NCBI GenBank assembly: GCA_014529385.2
Contig: CM043965.1
Coordinates: 59,118,933 to 59,182,932 of the forward strand
Source of the DNA: Adiantum capillus-veneris
Taxonomy: Eukaryota > Streptophyta > Polypodiopsida > Polypodiales > Pteridaceae
Direction of reading: 5' to 3'
DNA: 64,000 bases
Part shown: positions 1 to 10,510 of the stretch, piece by piece
How positions within the stretch are numbered: the first letter of the stretch is position 1
Layout: the number at the start of each line of letters is the position of its first letter
The notes under the pieces: generated by a model
The model's database searches: none
The model's input: only the letters and a program-made list of their open reading frames with translations
What the model was told of the DNA's origin: nothing
Translations under genes and position numbers: made by a program

Positions 1-808
1 CCTGGTCAGCTAGATACAGTTTGTAAAAGTTTGGTGCAATTGATGGTGATGCGGTGCCAGACAACTTTTCTGGGTCTTGGTCGGCTTGATTGGAGGATCC
101 GAAAGGGTCGGAATGCAGAGAGAGAAAATGAAGTTTGAGTTTGATATGCAAGTTTTGAGGTGATTTTGACGGCTCAAGAGCTAGAGCCTTGAGCAGTGGA
201 TGGTAGAGTGTCAAATTTGAAGCAAAAAAAATGGTTTTCTGTGAAGGTTATGGAGTTTATGAAGGGCCTTGAGGGTCAAGTCTTTGGCGAAACACCATGC
301 GGCAGCTATTATGGTCCCATATGCAAAGTTGGCAATGCAGAGCTGGGGTTTATATACCACACCATGGAGGAAGTAAGAGCAACGGGGAGCTCCTTGGGAG
401 CTCTCGGGGAGTGGGCCATGGTGGCTCTGTGTCGAGTGTTGTGGTGGGGCACAGCGGGCTTGCGAGTTGGTACCTAGTGGCGTTTTTTACCTTGAGGCTA
501 CTATCTATATGGCCAAAGTTGGTGATGACATGGCATCTAGTAGGGTATGTTCCCACTAGCCCAAAGGGCACCCAAATCTTTTGATGAAGGGGCTACTCCC
601 GTGTTGTTGTTACGACACCGTAACATCCTCAGAGGGGGTGTTCACGTGCCTTGATCTCCAAGGCAACCACAAAGGGATAAGCTCACACGTGGTGGGTGCA
701 TGCAGCTTGGAATTTGAGTCAAGCTAAAGTTGGAGTGGTGGTTCACATGCAACAATGAGCTACAAAAAGATAAAAGTGGTCGACCCAAAATAGAGGGTGG
801 TTGCACAC
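1..808. other. unassigned flank, no gene supported
   Basis: Several short overlapping reading frames exist between 196 and 584, but none has recognisable domains or plausible codon structure, and they overlap on both strands. No LTR, tRNA or transposase signature was seen. It is best read as degraded intergenic sequence at the edge of the nest. Confidence 0.5.
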
Positions 809-1356
809 GCCCTTAACACTAAGTTTCTATTTGAGCCACTTAAGTGGCTTGAGCCATCATTCAGGTCCTATGACATAAAGGAGAATTCTAGTATATCATT
901 TATCCCAAAAAAGTGTAAAATATAAAAAGTTAATTTTCCAAAAATAGTAAGAAGCCACAAAACTAGCTTTTAAATTTAACAGCACACATGCTTTGGAGGC
1001 CTAAAACAAGTCGACAATTTTTATTCTATAAAAAGTATATGCATAGATTCTTATTGTATATATATCTATGTATTTTTCAAAAAAGTTTCAATGTGCTTTG
1101 AAGGTTTTTAAGGGGTCTACATGGGATATCAAAACTTTTGAGCTTGTTCAATTGTATCTAAAAGATGGCTCTTAAAAAATAACAAATACATGAAATAATT
1201 TATTTCTATTTTTCTTCAACTCCCTGCATGCCTTGAGAACAAATCTCTGAAAGGTTTTGATGAGGTCTTTTGTGGTCCATGAGAACAGTAATTTACAAAA
1301 AAGCTTCTTATAGCCACAAAAGTGGCTCATGTTCACACAACCCTAGTGTTAAGGGC
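809..1356. mobile_element. candidate MITE-like element with terminal inverted repeats
   Basis: The left end starts GCCCTTAACACTA (809-821) and the right end is its exact complement, TAGTGTTAAGGGC (1344-1356). Beyond a diverged stretch, a second block (TGAGCCACTT..GTGG) is again shared in inverted orientation, so the imperfect inverted repeat is about 45-50 bp. The interior is AT-rich and non-coding, and the total of 548 bp is typical of a MITE. I could not settle a target-site duplication. CACTA inside the repeat recalls the CACTA superfamily, but the inverted repeat continues outside CACTA, so the family is left open. Confidence 0.4.
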
Positions 1357-1618
1357 CCAATTTTTTGCAGTTTTGGATAGAGCTTGGGGCAACGAGAGCT
1401 CCACTAGGAGTGGATTTTCCTCAAGGTCTCGGCAAGGGAAGCTCCATACAGAAGAAGACAAAGGGTGCCATAGAGTTTTTTTGGCTCGCCGAGGTCATGC
1501 CGACGGAGCCGTTTTGTGACCAATTGTACATGGTGTTTTCTTATTGAAGATGAAGCAAACAATGGCCAGATTTTGTGTCGTTTCTTCCTCGTTCTTGTCT
1601 TTGCTCTGCTCTATATAG

Positions 1619-1927
1619 TGCTAGCTAGGGTGGATGAAAGAAAAACATGGTGCACACAAGTGAGTGTGTATGCTATATTATTACTCAAGAAAATTCGGTT
1701 CCAAGATAGATTAACTTGGACTCATAAACATGATCTTGAGTAGTTGCTAAGCCATCACAAGCTCACCATATACAAGAGAGATGTAATTCAAAATGGAATG
1801 ACTTTGTTTATTCATGAAATTAGATTTTAGTAGCTCTACAGCCTTGCACCAATACATGTGGGATAATTTCACATTTTCCCTCCTTGCCTAATACTCTAGT
1901 ACTCTAGGACAAAGCTCACACTTTACA
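1619..1927 (-). repeat. 3' LTR of element A (minus strand)
   Basis: This 309-bp block reads TG..CA in both orientations and matches 48339-48620 over its length with scattered substitutions and small indels; this copy is 27 bp longer. On the minus strand it is preceded by a purine tract, which fixes it as the 3' LTR. Confidence 0.65.
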
Positions 1928-1938
1928 ATCCTCACCTT
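1928..1938 (-). other. polypurine tract of element A
   Basis: Minus-strand AAGGTGAGGAT directly abuts the TGTAAAG start of the LTR. This is the expected position of the plus-strand primer for an LTR element. Confidence 0.5.
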
Positions 1939-2045
1939 GAGGTTGGAACTAGGAAGAAATTGAAAACTCTGGCACACTCCAATCCAGGAGCAAAAAGAAC
2001 ATCTCAATCCAGGAGATTATCTCCAATCTAGGAGACAAACTATCT

Positions 2046-2947
2046 CTAATCCAAGAGACACTCAATACTTCCCCTCAAACAGATGTATATAACTGAGATC
2101 AAGCTAGTCCAAGCTATCTCCAAATAAATACGATTGAAGGGGAAATGACAAAACAAAACCGAGAGAATGTCGTTGTAGACTAGAAGGCTATTGTCACCTT
2201 CCTTTTCATCTTCATTTGTGTCTTCTTCTACCAAATAGACTTTGGGCCTTGTATTTTCACTGGTGCTACCTTTGTCCCTTTTGAAACACTTGGAAGGAAG
2301 GTGACCCTTATTTTCGCAAATGTTGCAAGTCTTTGATGCTAGATAGTCCTTTGTTATGTTCCCTTCTTTGCCACACTTGAAACAAGTTTTGTTACTAGAG
2401 CTAATTGAAAAAGCTCCTCTCCCTGAAGTAGCATTCCTCCCTTGCTTCTTCTCTTCATACATTAAAGAATCGATTACATCTTAGAAAACTGGTGTTGGAT
2501 CCTTATCCTCAATGATGATCATTATCTGGTCTAAGCTAGGTGGTAACGCTGCTAGAAGAACTGCAATCTTGTCCTCCTCTAGTAGTGCATTGTTTACATA
2601 AGCTAGTTGTGTGGTCATACTTTTGAAGCGATTGACCAAGCTTGCAACATCTTTGTTATATTCCATTTTTAATTTGTATAAATCCTTCTTTAGGCTCACT
2701 TTACTCTTCTTTTTTCTAGCTCCAATTTTTTTTTCTAGTGCTTCCCATGGAGCTGATGAGGTTTCACAATCATCAGTAAAGTGCACATAATTGTCATGTA
2801 GTACAGTTATAATGATTCCTAATGCATGCTCATCCTTGGCTTGATTTTGTGCACTCATAGCTTGTGTCAGTATGTGTGCACCATCAATAGAGGTTGGATT
2901 AGTGATTGTTGCCATCACTACTCCCCACAATTGCTTTTTCATTAAGT
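2046..2947 (-). pseudogene. gag: copia-type gag of element A, 3' part (interrupted by E1)
   Basis: The product is a copia-type Gag (UBN2/Retrotran_gag_2 family), the nucleocapsid precursor. The helical core carries the family pattern L..A.....SAPWEALE and SLVNRFKSMTTQL, followed by A.LPPS. Two zinc knuckles follow. The first is degenerate (CFKC.... with the His and last Cys replaced), while the second, CNICENKGHLPSKC, keeps CX2CX4HX4C. One in-frame TAA at 2481-2483 splits the frame, and the same frame resumes with IDSLMYEEKK. The 5' end of the gene lies at 21963-22032; E1 inserted between them and duplicated AGCCT. The frame reads through once E1 is removed, so the gene was essentially intact apart from the stop. 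Confidence 0.75.
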
Positions 2948-2952
2948 AGCCT
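2948..2952. repeat. target-site duplication of E1, left copy (AGCCT)
   Basis: AGCCT immediately precedes the TGTTGAG start of E1 and recurs immediately after its TTAACA end at 21963-21967. This proves a simple integration with a 5-bp duplication. Confidence 0.9.
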
Positions 2953-3161
2953 TGTTGAGCCAGCAGAGGATCACACCCACATTTTTGCTCACACCCATCA
3001 TTTTGTAACCATTGATTGTAATAAATGTCTTTCCGACATTAATTTTGATTTGAGCCATTCATTAAGTAACGGGACTCAATTGAGTTTCCAGCCTGTAATC
3101 CCGACGTAATTTCACCTGCTGATGTAGATAATTAGAGATGTTCTCACCTCCAAGGCTGAGG

Positions 3162-3169
3162 TATATAAG
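3162..3169 (+). promoter_or_regulatory. LTR TATA box (E1 5' LTR)
   Basis: TATATAAG lies 210 bp into the LTR in a conserved GGCTGAGG..CC context. The same motif is at 21232, 28232 and 44137 in the other LTRs, so U3 probably ends shortly downstream. Confidence 0.6.
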
Positions 3170-3239
3170 CCAAAGTTTTGTAACCTAAAGGGGGCAGATT
3201 ATTAATCAAAGGGAGTTTTTGAGCGCCGTGACTGTGTCT

Positions 3240-3268
3240 GAGAGAGAGTGAGAGAGAGAGAGAGAGAG
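3240..3268 (+). repeat. GA microsatellite in LTR (probable R/U5)
   Basis: A (GA)n run interrupted by one T lies about 70 bp after the TATA box, so it would be in the transcribed leader. It is longer and uninterrupted in E2 (28311-28349 and 44215-44269). Confidence 0.7.
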
Positions 3269-3897
3269 TCTTATCTACTTGCTACGTGAGCTACGGAGCC
3301 GCCATTGGAGAAGCGACACCGCCATTGTGTTAGCAACGGCGAGAGCTACGCACTGATACCAAGAGTGCGCGTTATCGGCTTCTATGTGTGGTAAGTTCCT
3401 ACGAGCTTCGGTGTGAGTTTTCTTCCAACTCGTGTGTCGGAATAGAGCATGCAGCATATCTATAGAACCCCAATGAGTAGAGCTACACATTAGTACCATC
3501 GGGGTCAAGTTTCGGTCACCTGTATTTTTCGGCCTGTCTTCATACGCGTTTACCGCACGGAGTGGTTATAGGTTGATTTTGCAGTTCAAGTCTTTAGGGT
3601 GTTGTTCTTACCTAGTGTATAGACTTCCCCTTGAGTTTGAGATCGATCCAATGATTCTAGATCCTGTTTCGTATAGCATTCGTTCGTAGTACGGATTTCA
3701 GTCACTTGCGTATTTTAGAACTTAGATTTGATTTCCTTAGTAGTGATTGTCATTAGAAGGTCGAGTAGGTGATTTGACACCCACCTAGTTGTTTCCATGC
3801 GCCTGCGGGTCAAGCTTCGTCCTCGTCTGACAAATTCTGTTGTTGGTTGAGTTCTCGCTATTTAGCTTCCGCTAGCGGCGTAACCGCCTTAACATTT

Positions 3898-3915
3898 GGC
3901 GCCGTTGCCGGGGAC
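3898..3915 (+). other. primer-binding site, tRNA-Asp
   Basis: TGGCGCCGTTGCCGGGGA lies two bases after the LTR and is the complement of the 3' 18 nt of plant tRNA-Asp(GTC). tRNA-Asp priming is known for Athila-type elements, which supports the lineage call. Confidence 0.85.
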
Positions 3916-5325
3916 GAGAGCCCTAAGTAGGTGACCTTAGACTAATCCTACGAGGTGAGTCGTATAAACTACTTTGTATACTTTAGTTAGAAAAGATCTA
4001 GGAGTGGTGGACTCCGAAGATCTCGAGAGATACTAGGAAGTGGGGTATTCCTGGGTCTTCCGCGTTGACAGTATTTTTAGTCTAGCTTAGATTAGATTGT
4101 TTTTTGATGGTGTTTAAGTGGTTGTTGACATAAAAAGCATTTGCTACTCCTTGTGTGGTAGTAAATCTCTTTATATTTTCAATTGCAAAAAATCCATTTT
4201 ATGATTAGAAGTAGCTTAGGTAGGGCCTGATTTGATCCTGATCTAGAGCTATCAATTGGTGTTCTATTTGCTTGATGTGTTTGACTGCATGTTAGATCAC
4301 TGAAAAAGTCGCTTTGATAGTGAAATATGCAATAAACAAAGTTCAGAAAAATTTTCTGTGTAACTGATTGTTGCTGAGCACTTAAAAGAGCTATTGGTAG
4401 AGTTCTGTGCTGAAAAACTGGAAATCTGCAACTTTAGACATCATACGCGTATGATGTCTTAGGACCTAAACAGAGACTAAAATTGAAAATTTGACATTGC
4501 CAGAGTGTTTAGAAGGGGGGTTTTACCCTAAGATCAACTTAAAACAAGAGCATTAACACTCAAAGAAACCCAAAAAAGACAAGTCGGAGTCCAAGAAACG
4601 CAAAGAATAGGAAATTTTGGATTCAAATCTTGTTTTTACATTCAAACCTGACAAAAACACTTGAAACTCAATTATAAACATTGGAGAGTGAGCATAACCA
4701 AAATAGTCAAAATCTGTGAAAAAAGACATCATACGCGTATAATGTCTTTTACGCACATCCACTGCTTATTTTTGAAATCTGACCTGACAAGATTGTTACA
4801 AACACTGTTGGAAGCATAAATATCAAGTTTGGACCCAAATTGATGAAAAAGACATCATACGCGTATGATGTCTTTGACCTAATTTTGGACATATTTTGAT
4901 ACTTTGCTAACCCAGATCCATTGTAATAGCTGTCTAGAGGTTATATTTCAATTTTCATCCCATTTGGATCACAATTGACCCAGAAAACAAGTCAAAAGCA
5001 GAAAATTGCCAAGAAAAGCATGAACTAGCCATAACTTGCTCAAACAGAGTTCAAACTGAATTTTGTGAGTGAACAGAGCATAAAGGGGTCACTGAGAGTG
5101 AGCATAACCAAAATAGTCAAAATCTGTGAAAAAAGACATCATACGCGTATAATGTCTTTTTCAGCATAACAGTAACAAAATTCTCACTTGATGAAACAGA
5201 AGTTGTCCAACTGACAAGATTAAACAGTTGACCAAGTATCAGTCAGTTTGGATCAATTCTAACCACAAAAACTTGAGGAAAACAAATTGCCGAGACGGAA
5301 AAGTTACAGTCCTTTAGGGGAATTG
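3916..5325 (+). other. E1 5' leader with four palindromes
   Basis: A long untranslated leader with no conserved ORF. The 24-bp palindrome occurs at 4436-4459 and 4850-4873 (perfect) and at 4724-4747 and 5134-5157 (one mismatch, G to A in the right arm). The intervening sequence contains loosely similar phrases such as CAAAATAGTCAAAATCTG, suggesting an old tandem origin. Confidence 0.75.
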
Positions 5326-6354
5326 ATGAATTTGAGATCGGGCAGGAATCTCCGGAATAATCAACCAAAACAAGGGGAACCAGCAAGTGCCATATCAACC
5401 GAAGGAAGTGTAAACCAAAGTTGGGTGCAACCATTAGAGCCGATCTTTGAAGGAAGTGTCTCTGATACTTCTTCGGAGAGATCTTACGAGAGTTTCACCG
5501 AAAACTTGGAACACTTGAACCTGAACAACAGAGAAAATATGGCAGCAGGATCATCAAACCCTTCCGCCACAATGAAGCTATTGTTCATAAAATACCAGTA
5601 CGACAATGAGCAAGGTGCCAAGATCTACAAAGATGGAATGGACCGCTATTGTGTAAAGATAGAAGATAGACCTAGTGAGTTCAAGGACTTAGTGCCTGTG
5701 AGCTATAGCGGAGATAGATATCTAGATGACGAGGGTACCATGTACTTGGTAGTCCTAAACCCTAACATTGTGGACAAGTGGGGATTGATGGGCACCAAAG
5801 CCAAAATAGATGAAGAACTCGAGGAGAAAGCACCAATAATGAACTTCCCTAATGCGAGGTTAAGAAGAGAGAATGAAACTACAAGGATCAACACTGATAA
5901 CATCTATGTGGGGCTGTACAAATATAATAATGGGGAGCAAGATCTCTATTATAGATGTGAAGAACCCTACACCGGAGAGTTGACAGACAAAAAAAGACTC
6001 TATGTCTTTACCTACACAGAGGGATCGGAAGTGAAAATTGCCGCTTACGATAAGTATGGCAGGCAATACTCAACAATGGGCAAGAAAGAATTAGAAGGAT
6101 ATACATACTTTGGGGGACCTCTACATCAGTATTATGTTACTTCTAGCTCACATAGACCAACACCAACAAATGGAGTGCAAAACTCAATGACAACAGGAGG
6201 ACAAAGAACTCAGGTTGCTGACTCTTTCAGTCAACCTTGGGACTCGAAGCTCGGACCAATGGGATCATTACATTCCAGAGAGTCAATGGAGACGAATCGA
6301 GGTAGTGCAGTTCCAATCCCCACCTATACCACGCCAGGTCCAAGGTCCAAGGTT
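5326..6354 (+). pseudogene. gag: Gag N-terminal domain of E1 (unrecognised, about 340 aa)
   Basis: The first ATG of the polyprotein is at 5326 (MNLRSGRN). E2 has a stop codon just upstream of the matching ATG at 30391, which supports this start. About 85 acidic, Ser-rich residues precede a compact, Tyr-rich block (roughly residues 85-275, with motifs KYQYDNEQGAKIYKDG, YCVKIEDRP and GRQYSTMGKKELEGYTYFGG). I do not recognise this domain; conventional Gag homology begins only after it. It is conserved in E2 with few changes. A 7-bp direct duplication at about 6340-6353 (CCAAGGT repeated) shifts the frame in E1; E2 has a single copy and stays in frame. Confidence 0.7.
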
Positions 6355-8518
6355 TGAAGCGGAACCATCGCATTTACCTCCTAGTAGTAGATTCAGGGCA
6401 GGGGAACCGACAAGGGTAACCCATGAAGTCCATGATGCTAGAGAAAGCTTTAGCCGAGACACAGGAGCAATGAGATTGGTAGCAGATCATAGACGTATGA
6501 GACCATCTCAAGTAGCCAAGTGTATGCCAAAGAAGTATGGTGGTTCAGGAGATCCGTATGCACATGTGTCACTCTTTAAGCAAGTCTTAAGAGCTGAGCA
6601 GATAACAGATTTCCATACACAATACGAGGGATTTGGTCTTACTCTAGAAGGTACTGCATTGACATGGTTTCAACCAATGAACATAGGGGGATTCCATGAC
6701 ATTGACCATTTGCTAAGAGAGTTTGCTGAGGAATTCTCAAAACGAGGGATTAAGCACAATACGGTCTCACAAATATATGCTTTTAAACAGAGAAAACACG
6801 AAAAAGTGAAGGAAGCTTCACTTCGCTTCAAACAATACATTGAGAGATGTCCAGTACGTGAACGACCACAAGATGACAGACTATATGTTCTCTTTATTGA
6901 GGGACTGAGGAACGACACTCTCAAGAAGGACTTGCACTTGAAAGCTTGTACAAGTTTCGAGCAAGTAACGAGAGAGGCATTGTACTTAGTGGATAACTGT
7001 ACGGTTTATGGAGAGGTGTCAGCGGATACAGATTTTGCATCCAGTAGCTCCTCCTCCGTAGCGAGCGAGACTACCACTAAAAAGAATGTTCAAACAACAA
7101 CCATGCCAAATGTAGAGCAAATGATAGAAGATGCTCTAAAAAGGATGGCACCATACCAAAAACCATTGCCAAAAACACTGAAATGGTGTGCTATTGAACA
7201 AAAATGGACAAATCATCCAACAGAGGAGTGCTATTACAACAAAGGGTATGTAAGGGAGCGCCAGTATGCACCTCCTGCTCAATTAGCACCACCTCAGATA
7301 CATCCAGTACCTCGATACCCAACGGGAAATGTACCAGGACCTATGGGGATAGAAAGACCTCAACCGGTATTGGGACAACAACCACCTTTACCAGGAGCAA
7401 GACCAGTGGGCATTAGATATGCACCAACCTTAGAGAATCAGGAAGAACAAGCCTTAGTGCCTGTTCAAGCTTATTACGAAGAATCGGGTGCACACATGTC
7501 TCCGACAGTGTATTACCCACCAGAAGAACCAAAACAACCAGAACCATGGGGCATGATGGGGAATGTTGGAATACCAACAATTACAAGTGCTTCTGATGAA
7601 GAGAGATGCAATTTGGACGCAAGAACCTTGATGTTCATAGCTCATGGAGGGTTAACAGGACAAAGACCATCATATCCACAAAGGACGAATCAAGTGGGAC
7701 CAAGACCAGCACTAGGACCCTGTTACAAGTGTGGAGGTGACCATCTGATAAATGTTTGCCCACATACGGAAATCATTAGAATTAACGCTTATTGCACTGA
7801 GTGTGGGGTTACTCACTTCATTGAGGATTGTTCAAAGAATCCAAACAAAGTGCAAAAGACGACATTGAATATGCTAGAAACTATTCCTACCAGCAGTGGG
7901 TCTGAAAATGAAACTCTGATACCAACGCAAGTTGTTACTAGAGCTCAAGCTAAGAAAACCACTAGAGAACCTGAGAATGGAAAGTTAGCGACTGAAGTGG
8001 TTAGTCAAGGACCGCGGAGTCAGAAAAACACATGGAAAGCTAGAAAAGCACGCATGAAGTTGAGAAAAGAACGTGAAGACGCTATTCTAGCTGAGGAACT
8101 AAAGCAAACTAAAGCTAGATTAGAAAAACTTGAGAGTCAAAACGGGAAACGAGAGATGAGCCCGGAAAGAACGAAACAAAAGAGTATCAAAGAAACAACG
8201 AGCTTAAGCTCAGGGGGATCAGTGCTAGTCGACACGGTACACGAACCATTGGACGCACTGATGAGAGCTTACGAAGCTAGGTTAAAGAACAACCAAACAC
8301 AAGAACAGAGGTGGATGACATACCCAAACGCGGAATTGGAAAAGCAGAGACTTGAAATGTGCCAGAGAATGATCGAGACTGCACAAGCCTTATTAGAACC
8401 ACCAAAAGAAACAATGAATTGTGGAAAGGAAAACCCAATTCAGCAAGAGACTATCGTTTCACGGGTAGCTGAAAAGACACAAAAGGATGATCGCATAGTA
8501 TTGAACACAACCGATTAG
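6340..8518 (+). pseudogene. gag: Gag core and nucleocapsid of E1
   Basis: The Retrotrans_gag core lies at about 6500-7010 (MPKKYGGSGDPYAH..LF, then ALTWFQP, then F..YIERCPVRERPQ..L...FIEGL). A Ser-rich and Pro/Tyr-rich linker follows, then two zinc knuckles at about 7720-7840: CYKCGGDHLINVC and CTECGVTHFIEDC, both CX2CX3HX4C. A basic, helical Lys/Glu/Arg segment follows. The frame ends at a TAG (8516-8518) where E2 has CAA, so translation would stop before the protease. A 27-bp segment present in E2 just upstream is missing here. Confidence 0.8.
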
Positions 8519-10510
8519 GAGATAGAGAGTTTTCATCCAGTCATACAGAGGAGTTACGAAAGAGATGATGATTACAATGAATTTTGGAAACAAGTGAGAG
8601 AGGCAAACTTTGCAAACGAGCTAAGTTGCCAAGCTAATCAGACAAATTGGGAAAAGGACATCAGGAATCCTCCCATAGTGGAATTTGAGGCAGGATCTCG
8701 AGTGGACTTGGATCTGCAATCTTACTGGGGAGATGGGGGCTCTGTTAGAACAAGGGAGAGCAAACCTCATTCACTGAAAACTTTACCTTCATACTTAGGA
8801 GAGTATGAAGCAAAATCCGAGATTAGAGCACTTCCCTCACGAAAAATCTCATCAGAAAAAGTCATGGACTCGCAAGGATTGATAGAGATTTTGTCAACAC
8901 CAGTGACATGCACTATCACTCTAGCTGAGCTTTTGAGGCTAAGACCACATATGTGGACCACTGTAGGAAAATGCTTGGAGAAATTCGGGATAAAAGATCC
9001 AACATCAAGATTGCAAGAGAGCATAGAGGAGCTGAGCAAGCCACAAAAGAACGCTAAGCCTGTACCCTTAAACAAAGTCGGAGAGTATTGCGAAGGTGAA
9101 GAGGGGAATACAACCTTACCAGTTGAATTCCAAGGAGTGAACACAATGGCAATACTAGACAGCGGAGCTGGGGTAGCCATTGCTACAAAAGAAATCTGGA
9201 AAAAATGGGGGAAACCAGCAATAAGGAAGACTAGATTGAAACTCCAATTAGCAGATGGACACATGGAGAAACCTATGGGGTTATTAGAGAAAGTTGTAGT
9301 GACTTCTTGCGGCATTGAATACGAACATACTTTCGCTATTGTCGATTTTGGCAAGGAAAATAACTATGATATCATACTGGGAAGACCATTCATGAGACAG
9401 TTGAAAATGGTCCAGGATTGGGGCTACGATCACATATACCTAAGAAATATGGAAACCACTACACGTGTGAACCTGAAAGACCATCGCTACAAAGATGTGA
9501 ACCGAACACCGGTAGAGGAGTTTGATTCAGCTACTTTGGCGGGATCCGAATTTCCAGCCTGGTTAGGTAAACCCAAGGAGTTATGGATGTGTGGAGCTTC
9601 GAAATGTGGAAGTCTGAAACGAGAAGAATGTGTTTTAGAAAGGGCTATCGAAGACGAAACTTATGTAGGAGAACCCTTTCCAGAGGATACGTTTGAACCA
9701 TTAGAGTGGACACACATTCTAGCAACCCTAGATGTTTGTGCAATTCCAGATGGTCCCACAACGAAATTTTGCGACAAGGACGGGTACGACGTGGTTCCGT
9801 ATTTCATGTTGAGAACTGTACTCAAAAAAGAAACTGAAAAGAACGATACACTGGAAAAGGAAGATGAAGAAGAGGTGTTTCACGACATTCCCAATCATCC
9901 AGAGTGGGGAAATGAAGCAGACAACGAGTCAACGGACAATTCAAGCGGAAACGAAGAAACTATAATGGATGTCCGATTTTATGATTTTCCGAACCAAACT
10001 AAACAACGCCAGAAACACTATAGAGCAAAGAAAAAAACAAAAGGGGTTAGAACCAATCCGATGCCTAGAATAAGAGGAAAAAATCAATTCCTAATGCTAG
10101 TAAAGGCTGAAGATTGTGTTAAGGATAAGATTTCTGGAAGAATGAGAGGCAGAGATCAAAAGAGCTTACGAAAAGACAAAAGAGGCTCAAGAAATCAAGT
10201 TCAAAATAATGGAACGAAAACTGAAACAGAAAAATCAGAAAAGAACAAGCGCAACAGAGAACACACGGAGTCCAAGCTAGAACGTAGAAACAAGTACAGA
10301 GAGCTCAAGAAAACTCTGAAGGAAGTTTGGACGACAGAAATTGAGAGTGGAGAGGACGAAAACGTCAAAATCAAGGAAAACATGGATGTTCCCTCTCACT
10401 ATAGGAAATTCACAATAGAGGATAGGAAGGTGATATTAACCCCACCTATTCGAGAGAGGAAGGAGAACGAATCTTATGACGGACCGGAGGATGCAAAAAA
10501 ATTGATTTAG
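8519..10510 (+). pseudogene. Protease 1 (retropepsin) region of E1 polyprotein
   Basis: This is the same frame as the upstream Gag after the TAG. The retropepsin domain spans about 9115-9450, with catalytic LDSGAG (Asp codon 9158-9160), a flap-like stretch and the second signature IILGRPFM before the W-G-Y end. It would cleave the polyprotein during particle maturation. A charged linker of about 350 residues follows, rich in Lys/Glu and ending at DAKK. The frame ends at TAG 10508-10510, immediately after a seven-A tract at 10495-10501 where the downstream RT frame takes over. Confidence 0.8.

Larger units (their letters stand above)
2953..3895 (+). repeat. 5' LTR of E1
   Basis: Starts TGTTGAGCC and ends CCGCCTTAACA. 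It contains a TATA box (3162-3169), a GA microsatellite (3240-3268), a strong splice-donor-like GTAAGT (3391-3396) and the ten-base core TCATACGCGT (3540-3549) of the palindrome found in the element's non-coding regions. A small hairpin AATGTC..GACATT lies at 3024-3040. Confidence 0.9.

Noticed and set aside
196-584. overlapping ORFs of 93 and 95 aa near the left edge
   Set aside because: No domain and no conservation to compare, with overlapping frames on both strands. Consistent with chance.
8767-9354. 195-aa minus-strand ORF (also 33852-34439)
   Set aside because: It is antisense to the protease region and conserved only because the sense strand is; it has no domain.
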